Positions 46,004 to 57,167 are shown, counted from the stretch's first letter. The stretch: 64,000 bases of DNA from Enoplolaimus lenunculus (GCA_030248215.1 JASANG010002309.1:62001-126000); one strand, 5' to 3'. The notes: generated by a model not told the origin, from the sequence alone. Translations and numbers: made by a program.

Positions 46004-46375
46004 ATATGACGGCACAGTTCTTACGTATACACGGATATGACGGCACAGTTCTTACGTATACACGGATATGACGGCACAGTTCTTACGTATACATGGATAT
46101 GACGGCACAGTTCTTACGTATACACGGATATGACGGCACAGTTCTTACGTATACACGGATATGACGGCACAGTTCTTACGTATACACGGATATGACGGCA
46201 CAGTTCTTACGTATACACGGATATGACGGCACAGTTCTTACGTATACATGGATATGACGGCACAGTTCTTACGTATACACGGATATGACGGCACAGTTCT
46301 TACGTATACACGGATATGACGGCACAGTTCTTACGTATACACGGATATGACGGCACAGTTCTTACGTATACACGG
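46004..46375. repeat. 31-bp minisatellite, 12 exact-length units
   Basis: Unit starts ATATGACGGCACAGTTCTTA and ends CGTATACACGG; 12 units with no length change. Units 3 and 8 share the same C-to-T variant (ACATGG for ACACGG) and are five units apart. There are no spacers, so it is not a CRISPR array. Confidence 0.95.
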
Positions 46376-46653
46376 TCACTGTTAATGTGTTGCATGTAAA
46401 TTAGGTACACGGCGTCTAAAAACGTTATTTTCAATCATATTTAGTTGCAGATTAAATTTATAAGTTGGTTAATATTTTCTATTTTCGTTTTTTCCACCCT
46501 CCTCGGAAAAAATGGAAAAACCCGTTTTTTGCGCTAATCTGTTTCCGGATAACAACCCTGCTTTGAAAAATTACTTGCCGACGCAATAATGAAAGTTGAG
46601 GACAACTTTATTAGGTGTATTCGGATAATAAAAATAAAATGTTAACGGTTTGG

Positions 46654-46815
46654 GCCCATGTATAGAACAGGGCCGGATTGTTTTCCGGAGGGCTATAATA
46701 GGGTCAGTTTAAGCTTTAGACTAATTTTTTGCTTAGGAATAGGCTCATCCATACACTTAGGCTTAGGAATATGCTTATGCTACTGTTCCGGCCCTGTTCT
46801 ATACATCGGCCACAG
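46654..46815. mobile_element. 'CTAAGC' MITE, well-preserved ends
   Basis: Ends ATGTATAGAACAGGGCCGGA and TCCGGCCCTGTTCTATACAT are perfect inverted repeats. The interior carries TAAGCTTTAGACTAA and GCTTAGGAATA(G/T)GCT repeats. About 155 bp. Flanked by GGCCC and CGGCC. Confidence 0.8.
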
Positions 46816-47671
46816 TTTGTAGTAACAATGGTTAATTAAGTTGCCGCAAACCGTTAACTGTACCAACCAGAAATGGTAGGGTGACTAATCTGGGTTTCTG
46901 TTCTCGGAGTAGTCTTAACATCTGCAGATCTGGCGGTTAGGTTTAAATTGCGTCTCAGGATGACAGATCAGATAAACGCAGAACTTTTTACGATTTTTAA
47001 AAAATAAATTTTTTTCAAGTTCGGACAGCATGGTATTAACTTTGATCCAATGTTACTTTTACAGTCGTCCCGTTTTTTCGCAAATAGTAGACTTTATTAG
47101 CCTATTTTGGTTTAGGCTTAGGATGTAATACTTATTTTTACGCCTATAGGTATAAGACAGCATAGGAATATGTTTAATGTTCAGTTATGGCCATAAAGGC
47201 AACATTTGGCCGTGATTTTAATGGGGAAACTTTCAATTCTCATTTATATGATTTTAGAACGAAAGCAGGATAAAACAGACTTGTCAGTTTCAACTTAAAC
47301 TTATTGAATTATTGAAGTGTGTATATTCAAGATCCTGTTATAATAACATATTGAATTGTAAATAACTGCTGTAGTTTGGTGTTTTTTAATCTCACTGGAT
47401 TGATCGTAGAAACTGGTTTTGATTAATCAGTATGTTTCTATGCTTAGCTTATTGCGCAGTTAATTTTATTGGCTCTAAAATGACGTTGATTTATTGAAAA
47501 AAGGCAATTGTGCGATACTTGTTTGTGCATATGTTGGCGTTACATATTATGCGACAGTGCGGCTTAAGAGAGATTCAGCGAAACTCGCGGTTAAAACAGC
47601 CAATGTTTTTAGTTGAAAAACTTCATTTGTAAGATTTGCAGTGGTACTCGACAAGACACAAGTTGGTTATA

Positions 47672-47999
47672 TCACGAGTGGATGATGTCCACCTTGCAGA
47701 AGAGTGTGCAACTGCTTGGGCTGTGCATGGCACATAGTGTACCAGCACGCGTTGCATTTTTGCTCGACCCCCCCGATTTGGGGGGGTAGTCACCACTTAA
47801 TCTACATAGTAAACACAGGAGTTAAAATATAATCGGAGCGACTTTGGCTAAAATTCAAAATATTGGTTCAACGATTCCCCCCCCCCCAAATAAGGGGGGG
47901 AGTCGAAGAAAAATGCAACGCGTGCCGGGTACATTCTTTAATGCACAGAATGTACCCAGTTGCATACTCTTGTTATAAAGAGTGATCATCCACTCTTGG
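47672..47999. mobile_element. MITE with GAGTGGATGATG/CATCCACTC ends and poly-C/poly-G hairpin arms
   Basis: CGAGTGGATGATGTCCACC at the left is mirrored by GATCATCCACTCTTGG at the right. Further in, TGCATTTTTGCTCGACCCCC pairs with a GGGGGGAGTCGAAGAAAAATGCA stretch. A sister copy lies at 56409-56740. Confidence 0.65.
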
Positions 48000-48192
48000 T
48001 TATATTAACTGATACGCAGGTTTTCACAACTATTTCATTTCATTTTACTCATGCTATTAATTTATAAAGCTGTAAATGAAGCTATATTGATGTAACCACA
48101 ATATACCGCGTCAAAAACTCGAAATATTTTTAGCACAGTCTTTCTTTCAATACTGATAATATAGTACATAGTCGTTTTTGACACAGTATTGA

Positions 48193-48368
48193 GCGGCCAA
48201 TGTATAGAACAGAGGTCCGTATCAGTATACTATAAGAATACTCCTAAACCTAAGCGTACGAATGAGTTTATACCTAAGCCTAAGCATAAAAAATGTTTAA
48301 AGCTTAAGCTTACTCTATTGCCGTTCTATAGAAAAATATCAGCCCCTGATCTTTACATGGGCCGTATA
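48193..48368. mobile_element. 'CTAAGC' MITE
   Basis: Ends GGCCAATGTATAGAACAGAG and CTGATCTTTACATGGGCC are inverted; the interior has CCTAAGCGTA and GCTTAAGCTTAC motifs. Confidence 0.7.
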
Positions 48369-48677
48369 TTGAGTCGTGTCTATGATTTTTCTGAATAAAT
48401 AATCTTATCTATAAATTGACGAGACAGGGTGCATTTAAACGCAGAGTAAGTAATTTAGTTTCCAGCAAAGCTAATTAGTTATTGATCCATTGATCTGTTT
48501 GTTGCAGCTTGTCCTTTTATAACTGCTGCAGTGAAAACTAAAATAGTTTCGGTTAAAACCAGTCCACACTAAATAAAGATCAGATTATTATTTTAGGGAT
48601 GTTCACTATAGCAGCCTACTTAGCTTTGTTGTGTTTATGATGGTCTGCAAGCATCCAGAGAGTCGCAACTTACAAAA

Positions 48678-48724
48678 CTATATATACATATATATTTATA
48701 TATACATACATATATATACCTATA
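48678..48724. repeat. TATA-type microsatellite
   Basis: Imperfect run of TATATACATA units. Confidence 0.8.
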
Positions 48725-48732
48725 TTACCAAC

Positions 48733-48738
48733 TTTATT
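48733..48738 (-). promoter_or_regulatory. Candidate polyadenylation signal AATAAA for the peptide precursor
   Basis: AATAAA on the minus strand, about 100 bases after the TAG at 48838; position is suitable for a short 3' UTR. Confidence 0.35.
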
Positions 48739-48837
48739 GCCCGCGGTAAACTAATTTTTCGATGTGTGACCAGGAGCAGTACGTACGGTTGGGTATATTT
48801 TGAGTGCTTTTGTGGACTGATTTTTTACGAATGCACC

Positions 48838-49068
48838 CTATTCGGAATAACCTGTGTTAGCAGTGGAGCCTTCGCTACCTGTTGAATAATCATCAGAATA
48901 TTCTTCATAACTTTCTGCGCTACGTTTCTCGCGAAAAGCTTCATCAAATGCGTTTTCTTGCATCAGTGGCGCCGCCTGTACCATGCCTGATTGACTGGTG
49001 TCCGTTTGCATGAAAACCAGCATCATTGCAACGAATGCAAGCATCCAAATTGTACGCTGCGAAAGCAT
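48838..49068 (-). CDS. Small secreted peptide precursor with dibasic cleavage site
   Basis: Single open frame of 76 residues, ATG at 49068-49066, TAG at 48840-48838. The N-terminus (IWMLAFVAMMLVFM) is a hydrophobic signal-peptide core after a basic Arg. A propiece ends EAFREKR at residues 43-49, a Lys-Arg site for prohormone convertases. The tail, residues 50-76, is acidic and rich in Tyr, Ser and Gly (SAESYEEYSDDY), with acidic residues beside Tyr that suit Tyr sulfation. This is a neuropeptide or secreted-peptide layout, but no family is recognised. ACAG|GTTATT near the 3' end could be a splice donor, so the precursor may be longer. An AATAAA lies about 100 bases downstream. Confidence 0.5.
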   Translation of the reverse strand: MLSQRTIWMLAFVAMMLVFMQTDTSQSGMVQAAPLMQENAFDEAFREKRSAESYEEYSDDYSTGSEGSTANTGYSE

Positions 49069-49430
49069 GATGTTCTCTTTTGAGTATATTAATTGAAAAT
49101 TTAAATTAATTTGAGCGTTTTAAATAGCTATAACAGCAAATTATATGTGAAAGTTTTGATTTCTGGGAGCTTGGAAAAATTTCACTATGTTTTGTATTAC
49201 AATTAGTCTCCCGGAAACTCGTCGGCGGGCAACTTGTAATCCGAAAGCACTTGACGTTTAGCATTTTTAAACAAAAATATACCAGCCGAATTTCCCAGAC
49301 ACAGAACCCATGAGCTCATAACTAGCCGCAGCCTCCTCCCCTGAGAGAGAAAAAGCACAAAACTGATTCAAAAAGTTTGGTTGTTTACAGAAAAAGAAAG
49401 TTTTCTCCTACATTTGTGTCCTGAAATTAA

Positions 49431-49693
49431 CCCTTTCTCACATGAATATTTTCTATATTTCCCCTGAGACCTACTTTTATGCTAGGATTTGAACTCCAGT
49501 GACTGGAGTGGGAGGCGTATACAATCACCGCTCAGCTATAGGAGCTTGACGCTCGAGCCCGAGGGGGCGCTCACGTCTTGTGGTGATTTAGTACTATGTA
49601 TACGTGTTGCAATTGTCAAACACGGTGCGATATATACTATTTAACGTATACACTGCGCTGAATTGCCTACAGGCAACTCAATGTGAGAAGAGA
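49431..49693 (-). mobile_element. TTAA-flanked MITE carrying tRNA-like pol III boxes
   Basis: Bounded by TTAA at 49427-49430 and 49694-49697. Inverted ends CCCTTTCTCACATGAA and CAATGTGAGAAGAGA. TTAA duplication and CCC...GGG ends are the piggyBac signature. On the minus strand the interior has A-box-like TAGCTGAGCGGT and B-box-like AGTTCAAATCC. Family members are at 53950-54814 and 58072. Confidence 0.75.
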
Positions 49694-49750
49694 TTAATAG
49701 TATAAATTAGGAGCGCTAAAGCAGTCATCAAACGCAAAAATGACACAATA

Positions 49751-50316
49751 ATGCGGGGTTGAGTTATAACCGGGGCAGCATGGGACACGTTTTGTCACTA
49801 TTAGCCTATTGGGTTACATTTTGTCTGCTAATAGACCCCATCATATTCAAAAAGTCGTATTTGTCTGCTATCATCATGTGTAGCTCACCTTTTGTCATTC
49901 AATATATGATATTCGGCGTATTGTCAGCGAATATCGTATGATATACTTTCATATGTCTGCTTACTTGAGGTAACATAACCAAATTGTCCTGTTGAATATC
50001 ATATGATACTGGAATTTTAAATTTGAATTTTTGAATTATGACTGTTTTTCTAAGCGCTTTTGTGTCGGAAATGGATTTGCCGACGTGTATTTGGTATTTT
50101 ACGCACATCTGTACCTCTGCCGTCCGGCTTTCCATCCACGTGACATTCCGACTCTTGTACACATTGATTGAGAGCGGTGGTTTTGTAAGTAAATGTCATA
50201 TGACATTCGAGTTTTGTCTGTTAACCCGATATTAGTGCTTGAATTTTAACGTTGACGTCGAATCAACATAAGACAAACCGTGTCCCGCCTGTCCGGTTAT
50301 AACGTGAATCCCGCAT
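49751..50316. mobile_element. Inverted-repeat element, ATGCGGG ends, nested insertion
   Basis: Left ATGCGGGGTTGAGTTATAAC and right GTTATAACGTGAATCCCGCA are inverted. The interior has several CATATGATA-type palindromes and inverted GTCCCGC/GGGACACG sites. Non-coding. The homologous site at about 39508 lacks it. Confidence 0.75.
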
Positions 50317-50904
50317 AACTCAGCGAGTCGCTTTTATACAGTGTATATACATAAAAAATATAGGTTTCTGAACTGTTGAAAATACATGTTTGGTTCTGCT
50401 GTAGTCCATATATAGATCACCAAAAGTAAAAGTATGTTTGCATATTGAAGTCTTAAAAATTGAAATTCATATATAATTGAAATTATGAGAAGAGGTTGAG
50501 AGGAACCAAATCAGCATTATGTTCCGATATATTAAGGCTAGAGCGAATCCTGATGTTTTGGAGCAAGTACTTTAATAATGTAAACATCCAAAGCATGTTC
50601 CTAAGTTTAAGCATCTTCAGCGTAATAAACACATGTGCAAAACAAAACTTTGCCTAAGCCCAAACAAAAAAGTAGTCTAAAATTTAAGTCTATCCATAAG
50701 GGGGCGGGGAAGGAAGGCGGACGCCCCCGTCAGAAATTTTTTGCAATAAAATGGTAAGGTCCCTATATTAATACAATTTTTCCGTTCAGGAAATTTCTTG
50801 TGATAAAATGATAAGGTTTTCCTGCCTTGCAATTTTTTCCTCAGAAAGTTTTCATATGAACTATTATATGATTCCTATACGGACAATTTTCCTCCACACT
50901 AAAT

Positions 50905-51510
50905 ATTGGGTATTTTTCCGTTATCCCCAAGCCTCCAAAATTTTTTGCGTATTTGAGCTTCTCATGACCTTCAGTTGATTATTCCACGCCTAAAATTTCA
51001 AATTTTGAAAAATGTGATTTTTTCAGGTCCCATAATCCACCCTCGGGACCCAAAAAATTTTGTCAAAAAGTTTGATAAATTATAACCCTTCGATGCAGCT
51101 TGCGGAGCTGAGACCATAGTGCTAGATTTTCCGCAAGTAAAGGGCTGGCTAACGAGTTATGGTTAAATAACTGATTTGGCCCGCTACCAACGATTTGAGT
51201 TGGCACCAAATCAGTTATTTGGCCATAATTGGTTAACTAATCGTCTAATTGCGGAAAATTTTAACACCATTGCACTCAGCATCTGCAAACTGCATCGAAT
51301 GGTATATAATTTGTCAAAGTTTTTGACAAAAAAATTTTTGGTTCCCAAGGCGGACCGTGGGACCTTAAAAATCAAGTTTTTCAAAAATTCAAATTTAGGC
51401 ATGGAAAAGGCAAGGAAGGTTATGAGAACATCAAATATGCAAACAATTTTTAAATCCAACGATTTTTCGGTAAACGCGGGCTGAGAGAAGGATAACGGAA
51501 AACACACTAG
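50905..51510. repeat. Large imperfect foldback (inverted repeat), arms about 280 bp
   Basis: TTTTTCCGTTATCC at 50912 pairs with GGATAACGGAAAA at 51490. CTTCTCATGACCTTC pairs with AAGGTTATGAGAAC. TTTTGAAAAATGTGATTTTT pairs with AAATCAAGTTTTTCAAAAA, and TTGTCAAAAAGTTTGA with TCAAAGTTTTTGACAA. The centre near 51195 contains a second tight hairpin (TAACTGATTTGG / CCAAATCAGTTA). The open frames over the right arm are not supported as genes. Confidence 0.75.
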
Positions 51511-52401
51511 TTTACTATACAGAGTATATCTGTCCCTCACGAGAATTTTAACCGATAAAAGCCATTCCCCGGACAGCTTCAATTGATAAACTTTGTCCCC
51601 ATAAACTTACGTCATAAAAATTTTTCCCTGAAACTTGCCAAGATTGTACTTAACACAAACGTTAATTCGCAGGTCCAGGTAACGAATTTCAGATGAGTTA
51701 ATTATTAATAATAAGGTCAAATTGAACTCTTGCTGTTGTACAGAATTCCATATTATGGCCAAATTTTTTGAAGAATCTTATACGTGAGTGGCACCAAACT
51801 TAGAGCTATCGCGATCTAAAGCAAGCAACTTATGTATACAAGTGAGTACGCTTTCATATTCTGATAAACTGCAAGCAACCTTGATGTATTTACTGCTGAA
51901 ACTCATTGACTGTTAGCGTTTTAGTTGGAAAACAATTGTTTTATGACCCGCGGACCCCATGACCAAACCCATATTTTTACAGTTAAATTTTCATTAACCG
52001 TTTTCTCAGAGTGTGTGTTGAGGAACTAATTGTAAGCCGTGGACGTTCGAAAATTGGGCTCATGGAATGATCATGGACGGATCGTTTTTCTGCAGGACTG
52101 CAATAGAGTAAAAGCTTAAGCTTTAGACTATTTTGTTGCTTAGGCTAGGCTTGAGTACAAGCTGATGATTACGCTTTAGCTTAGACTTGAGGTTATGCGG
52201 CTGGCATTGTGTTGGTATTATGACACAATTTATCGATACATTGGAAATTTACAAAAGGCAAGGTTCGAATTCGGCAAAGGAATTGTTTCGGATTTGGTCA
52301 AATTGTTGATCTGGTGCCACCTTGTAATTAACCGATTCCGATGAAGTATTTTATGAACAACTTAGTGCAAACTGTATACGTGAACACACAATGCGCGGCA
52401 T

Positions 52402-52790
52402 CAGGGTGCAACGGGAATTATGAAATACCGGAACCGGAACGGGAAAGATAAAAAATACCGGAGTCGGACCGGAAAACAAAAACGAAAAAATTATTTTTAA
52501 CGCTATTTTGTATTAATGCCAAAATACTGAAACAAATGTAGTTGCTAGAAACGTATGATAAATTATGTAGTATGGCACAAATTAAAAATTTTGGCAATAC
52601 ACACTCGGACAATTTAAGAAAAATAAGGTAGAATAATATGAAAATTCTTCTTAAATTTGCGAAAAAGAAAATTTTCAATACCGAAAATACCGGAAAATCC
52701 AGTGAAAAAATACCGGGTTTTTTTACCCGAACCGGATATGGAAAAATGCCAGATTTCCCTACCGGAACCGGAATTCCGGTTGCGCAGCAT
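52402..52790. mobile_element. MITE, AGGGTGCAACCGG family
   Basis: Left CAGGGTGCAACGGGAATTAT with ACCGGAACCGG and right CCGGAACCGGAATTCCGGTTGC are inverted. The CAGGGTGCAAC start resembles a hAT end; a 7-bp flank GCGGCAT/GCAGCAT may be the decayed target duplication. Confidence 0.6.
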
Positions 52791-53385
52791 TTAACAATAA
52801 ACTACGCGTACGCTCCAATTGTTGAGTGGTGAGGGTGAACGCCTTCCACCCGACAGGCTGCGATTGGAAACCTTGCACGAAGCGGGCCATAAGACAATTA
52901 TTTCCTACGTAAAAACGCCGAGTTTATCAAGTTTCAGCAGCACAAGACGGTGACAGCTTACCAGAATATGAAAATCTGACTTACATCATACATACATACA
53001 CACATATTCTTTGCTTGCATTCGCCATGCCCCTGTGTTGTGTGATACTCATGCAGAGTTGCACGCGTCCTGCAGGTAAACGCAAGCCGGGTAAAAATAAT
53101 TGACGTGGGCAAACCAGCGACGAAGATTTTCAAGCGCATGTAAACATTTGTGATTCATTAATAAATTCGCTTAAAATTTGGATAAACGTCACACCTGATA
53201 CTTAACTGTGGTAGTCTTACGTAATTATTGGTTGTTCTGCCGTAGGGATTTTGGGGATAAACGCAGATCTGAAAATGACTCCGGCACAAAACCGAAATCC
53301 CGTCTGGGGTAGAATTTTAGTTGAACGTTTTGGCAACTTTATGTGGTGACTTCTTCGAATTTGCAAATCCCATCAGTCCAAACGG

Positions 53386-53600
53386 CCGATGTAAAGAACA
53401 GGGGCGGAATAGTAATATAACCATATTCCTAAGCCTAAGCCTAAGCTTAAAGCTAAGCGTAAAAATGAGCATATTCCGAAGCCTAAGCCTTAGCCTAAGC
53501 CTAAGCCAAGCAAAAAAGTTCGTGTAAAGCTTAAGCTTGCCCTACTGCAGCCCCACTGAAAAACTGTTCCGCCCCTGATCTTTACATGGACCGTCCTAGA
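53386..53600. mobile_element. 'CTAAGC' MITE, longest interior
   Basis: Ends GGCCGATGTAAAGAACAGGG and CCCCTGATCTTTACATGGACC are inverted. The interior has CCTAAGCCTAAGC runs resembling degenerate telomere-like hexamers. Confidence 0.75.
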
Positions 53601-53949
53601 ATATTTTTCAACGTTCAATCCAAACTTTGTAACTTTCGGCACTTGCTGAAAGACGTCCGAAAAATTTCCCACTTCGCATGCATAGAAACTAAACAGATTT
53701 TCAGTATTGAGGTTAGCCCTGTCTAATTAACTTTCCTGTGGCACCTTGCCATATAAACATGCATTTTCACTTTTCAGTGCCCCGGAATTGTCCGGAACCC
53801 TTCGCTAGAATATCCAGACCCCCAAGATCTCCTCGGAACTTTTCGGAACCTCTGATGGCCAAGTGTATAGGTGCGCCCTTCTGTTCCGCTCGACAGATCA
53901 CCATACCGGGTATCTTTCGAGAAATTTTGATTTATTATTTGCGAATATT

Positions 53950-54814
53950 TCAACCCCTACTCACATTGAGTTGCCTGTAGGCAACTCAGCGCAGTGTATA
54001 TACGTTAAATAGTATATATCGCACCGTGTTTAACAATTGCAACACGTATACATAGTACTAAATCACCACAAGACGTGAGAGCCCCGTCGGGCTCGAGCGT
54101 CAAGCTCCTATAGCTGAGTGGTGATGATATACGCCTCCCAATCCAGTCACTGTAGTTCGAATCCTAACATAAAAGTAGGTCTCAGGGGAAATAGAAAATA
54201 CTCATGTGAGAAAGGGTTAAGCAAAAAATTTTCAGGTTACTATCTATAACCCCTTCTCACATTGAGTTGCCTGTAGGCAACTCAGCGCAGTGTATATACG
54301 TTAAATAGTATATATCGCACCGTGTTTAACAATTGCAACACGTATACATAGTACTAAATCACCACAAGACGTGAGAGCCCCGTCGGGCTCGAGCGTCAAG
54401 CTCCTATAGCTGAGTGGTGATGATATACGCCTCCCAATCCAGTCACTGTAGTTCGAATCCTAACATAAAAGTAGGTCTCAGGGGAAATAGAAAATACTCA
54501 TGTGAGAAAGGGTTAAGCAAAAAATTTTCAGGTTACTATCTATAACCCCTTCTCACATAGAGTTAGTTGCCTGTAGGCAACTCAGCGCAGTGTATATACG
54601 TTAAATAGTATATATCGCACCGTGTTTAACAGTTGCAACACGTATACATAGTACTAAATCACCACAAGAAGTGAAAGCCCCTCGGGCTCGAGCGTCAAGC
54701 TCCTACAGCTGAGTGGTGATGGTATACGCCTCCCACTCCAGTCACTGGAGTTCGAATCCTAGCATAAAAGTAGGTCTCAGGGGAAATAGAAAATATTCAT
54801 GTGAGAAAGGGTTA
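53950..54814 (+). mobile_element. Three tandem copies of the TTAA / tRNA-like MITE, period 296 bp
   Basis: CTCACATTGAG recurs at 53960, 54256 and (as CTCACATAGAG) 54552. Units 1 and 2 are essentially identical; unit 3 differs at scattered sites and carries the family-consensus B-box context. Each unit has TIR-like CTCACAT...ATGTGAGAAAGGG ends, A-box TAGCTGAGTGGT and B-box AGTTCGAATCC in plus orientation. A spacer ending TATCTATAACC joins the units. Confidence 0.85.
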
Positions 54815-55948
54815 ATATGAAACTGTTAAAATTCACAATTAGAATGTTTATTTTAACTGTGTAAATATGTCTCATCGCCAATTCCAGTTCCGGAAAAACT
54901 TGTCATTTGACTGGGTAGCTTTTACCTCTGTTTGCAGCCTTCAAATAGACTTTTTTGTGACATAAACCGCGGCCAAGGGCACAATGCTGGACCTGTTTTA
55001 CGCCGGACCCCTGAATCGTGGGTTCCGGGGTCGATAAGCACGGCCATGTCCGTAAGCTATTGCGTCAACGCAAGTCACGCGAACTAAAATTCAAAACGCA
55101 GATTGAAATAAAATCTACCGTATCCCAAGCTGACGAACTTAACAGTTGCAGTTGTAAAAATTTTTCATTCCAAAAACTTTAATACAACTGTAAAATTTGA
55201 TAGTCAGTCAGAGTCAGAACTGGTTGATATTTATATATAACCAGAATAATAATAGCCTGATAGAAATGTTTTCGAATCAAAGTGTGTCGTTAAACCTAAA
55301 TTCTGAATTGTTATTCTGTTATGTCGAATAACAGCGTATTTCGGCGTAATAAACGTCAGACTTTCAGTGGAGTTGTTTGTTATATTTTTGACTTTGTTAC
55401 ACGTAGCATTTCGATTCAACCGTAATTTTGAGCATACAATAACGCTGACTGACGTATGTTGTTGTTATGAACCAGCGGCGAATCCAGAAATTTCCGATGA
55501 ATCCGAGGGCGCGCGGTATTACAAAGAAAAATGTTTGCGAGCGACACGAGCAAGCAGCCAAATGGAATATTAGTACTATATGTTAACGCAAACTTTTGGT
55601 TTGGATCCGTGGTGGCGTGGAGGCTACGGTCCGAATGCTACCCGCTTGAATCAACCAGTATTATAAATTTAATGTTTAGCATGATGTAAAAGGTTCAACG
55701 AAACTTATTTTATTATTTTAAAAACTATAGTCATATGTGGACTTGTACTGAAACTCGCCCAGATATTTTAAAGCAAACTAATAATTCTGTATAGGCATTG
55801 CTAGAATTTCCTGTAGGCGTCAAAAGAGGATATATATTTAATATATGTGTATTACTCATTTGTTTATTACCCACGTCAAAGAATGCCACGTGGTCGATAG
55901 ACATATTGCTTCCAACTTTTACAATATAAACGATTATCAGCTCTTGGT
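54815..55948. other. No gene seen
   Basis: Mixed sequence with no recognised gene, RNA or clear repeat boundary. Confidence 0.4.
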
Positions 55949-56130
55949 CTGATATTTTAATCTCGGCCCTAGGGCTGATATTTTAATTTCGGCCCTAAGG
56001 ATGATATTTTAATCTCGGCCCTAGGGCAGATATTTTAATTTCGGCCCTAGGGCTGATATTTTAATTTTGGCCCTAGGGCTGATATTTTAATTTCGGCCCT
56101 AGGGCTGATATGTTAATTTCGGCCCTAGGA
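55949..56130. repeat. 26-bp minisatellite, seven units
   Basis: Unit CTGATATTTTAATTTCGG plus CCCTAGGG. Seven units of constant length with a few base changes; CCTAGG palindromes recur every 26 bp. Confidence 0.95.
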
Positions 56131-56408
56131 TTGGTGTTAAGCTTATCTGCCGTTAGCCTGATATATACATATATGTATATATAATACGACGTTATTGAAA
56201 AATATGAAATATGTACACTTTACGATGTATTTTCAATCTAGGACACACTTGCCGTGACTAAATTGACTCCATAATATTCAAAGCGGTGTTCGATTTTTAA
56301 AACGGATCAACTGGTACTGACAGGAAGAAGTAACTTAAAATTGAAAAGTCCACGATATTGTATGGATGTTTACAATTACTATAATGATTTGAAATAACGT
56401 GTATCCGT

Positions 56409-56740
56409 TCGAGCAAGAGTGGATGCTGCATACTTCAACAAAAGTATCCAACTGGGTACATTCTGTATAGGAATGATTGTAGCAGGCACCCGTTGCGTTT
56501 TTGGCCTACTCCCACCCCTGTAATTAGAGGTGGGTGCAACCTGCAGGAACCATGACACGTTATGTATCTGGCAACCAAAATTGATCCGCTTATAGTTTAA
56601 TTTAGGGTTATTACATGTGACGGCGACCCCTCTGCCCCTCAAACAAGATGGGGTCGATCAAAAACACAACGCTCGGCGGTACCTTTTGTAGCATGCGGAA
56701 CCCCAAGAGTAGCATACTCTTGTATCATTCACTCTTGGTT
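56409..56740. mobile_element. MITE, sister of 47672-47999
   Basis: Left CAAGAGTGGATGCTGCATAC and right GTATCATTCACTCTTGG are inverted, with inner GTTGCGTTTTTGGCC against GATCAAAAACACAACG. Confidence 0.65.
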
Positions 56741-57167
56741 CAAGTAATTAGCAACTGGTAACGAATGCAATTCTGTTGACAGCAGGAGCATACAAATTTG
56801 TATACTCCGAATGTGCACAACGGTATCACAACAATTCGTCGCCCGACAACTTGTAATCCGAAACTTCATCGGCTCGACAATTCCTCGTACGTCATTATGA
56901 TTAGGCTTTGGATTATACTTCGATTTATTAATATGCTTTAGGACACTGGTGCGCAACGAACTGTCGTAGCTTCGTGCATAACAACACATGGATATAGAAT
57001 CGTTAGCATTGAAAAATTATTTCAGTTTTAAAATGGCTGTAGGTACAATCGCAAAATCAATTTTTCTGTTTTCCAGAACACTTTTTAATCAAATTGCCCA
57101 GCTGTTTTTTAACAGATGAGTGTGAGAGCCAAAGTAAAGGATATGCGTAAGTTAAATGTTTTACCTA

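Larger units (their letters stand above)
49298..50430. repeat. Dispersed repeat with two nested insertions
   Basis: The outer sequence matches 39163-39640. Relative to that copy it is interrupted at 49431-49693 by a TTAA-flanked element and at 49751-50316 by a second inverted-repeat element. Landmarks in common: CCCATGAGCTCATAACT, CCTGAGAGAGAAAA, AGTCATCA and AACTCAGCG. Confidence 0.75.

Noticed and set aside
46004-46375. Possible CRISPR array
   Set aside because: Units are directly contiguous with no spacers and the genome is eukaryotic.
51176-51582. Overlapping open frames of 102 and 123 codons on opposite strands
   Set aside because: Both lie in one arm of the foldback and have no family similarity or codon bias.
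54085-54180. tRNA gene within the 296-bp tandem units
   Set aside because: The pol III boxes are embedded in an inverted-repeat element and repeated in every copy; no complete cloverleaf could be drawn.
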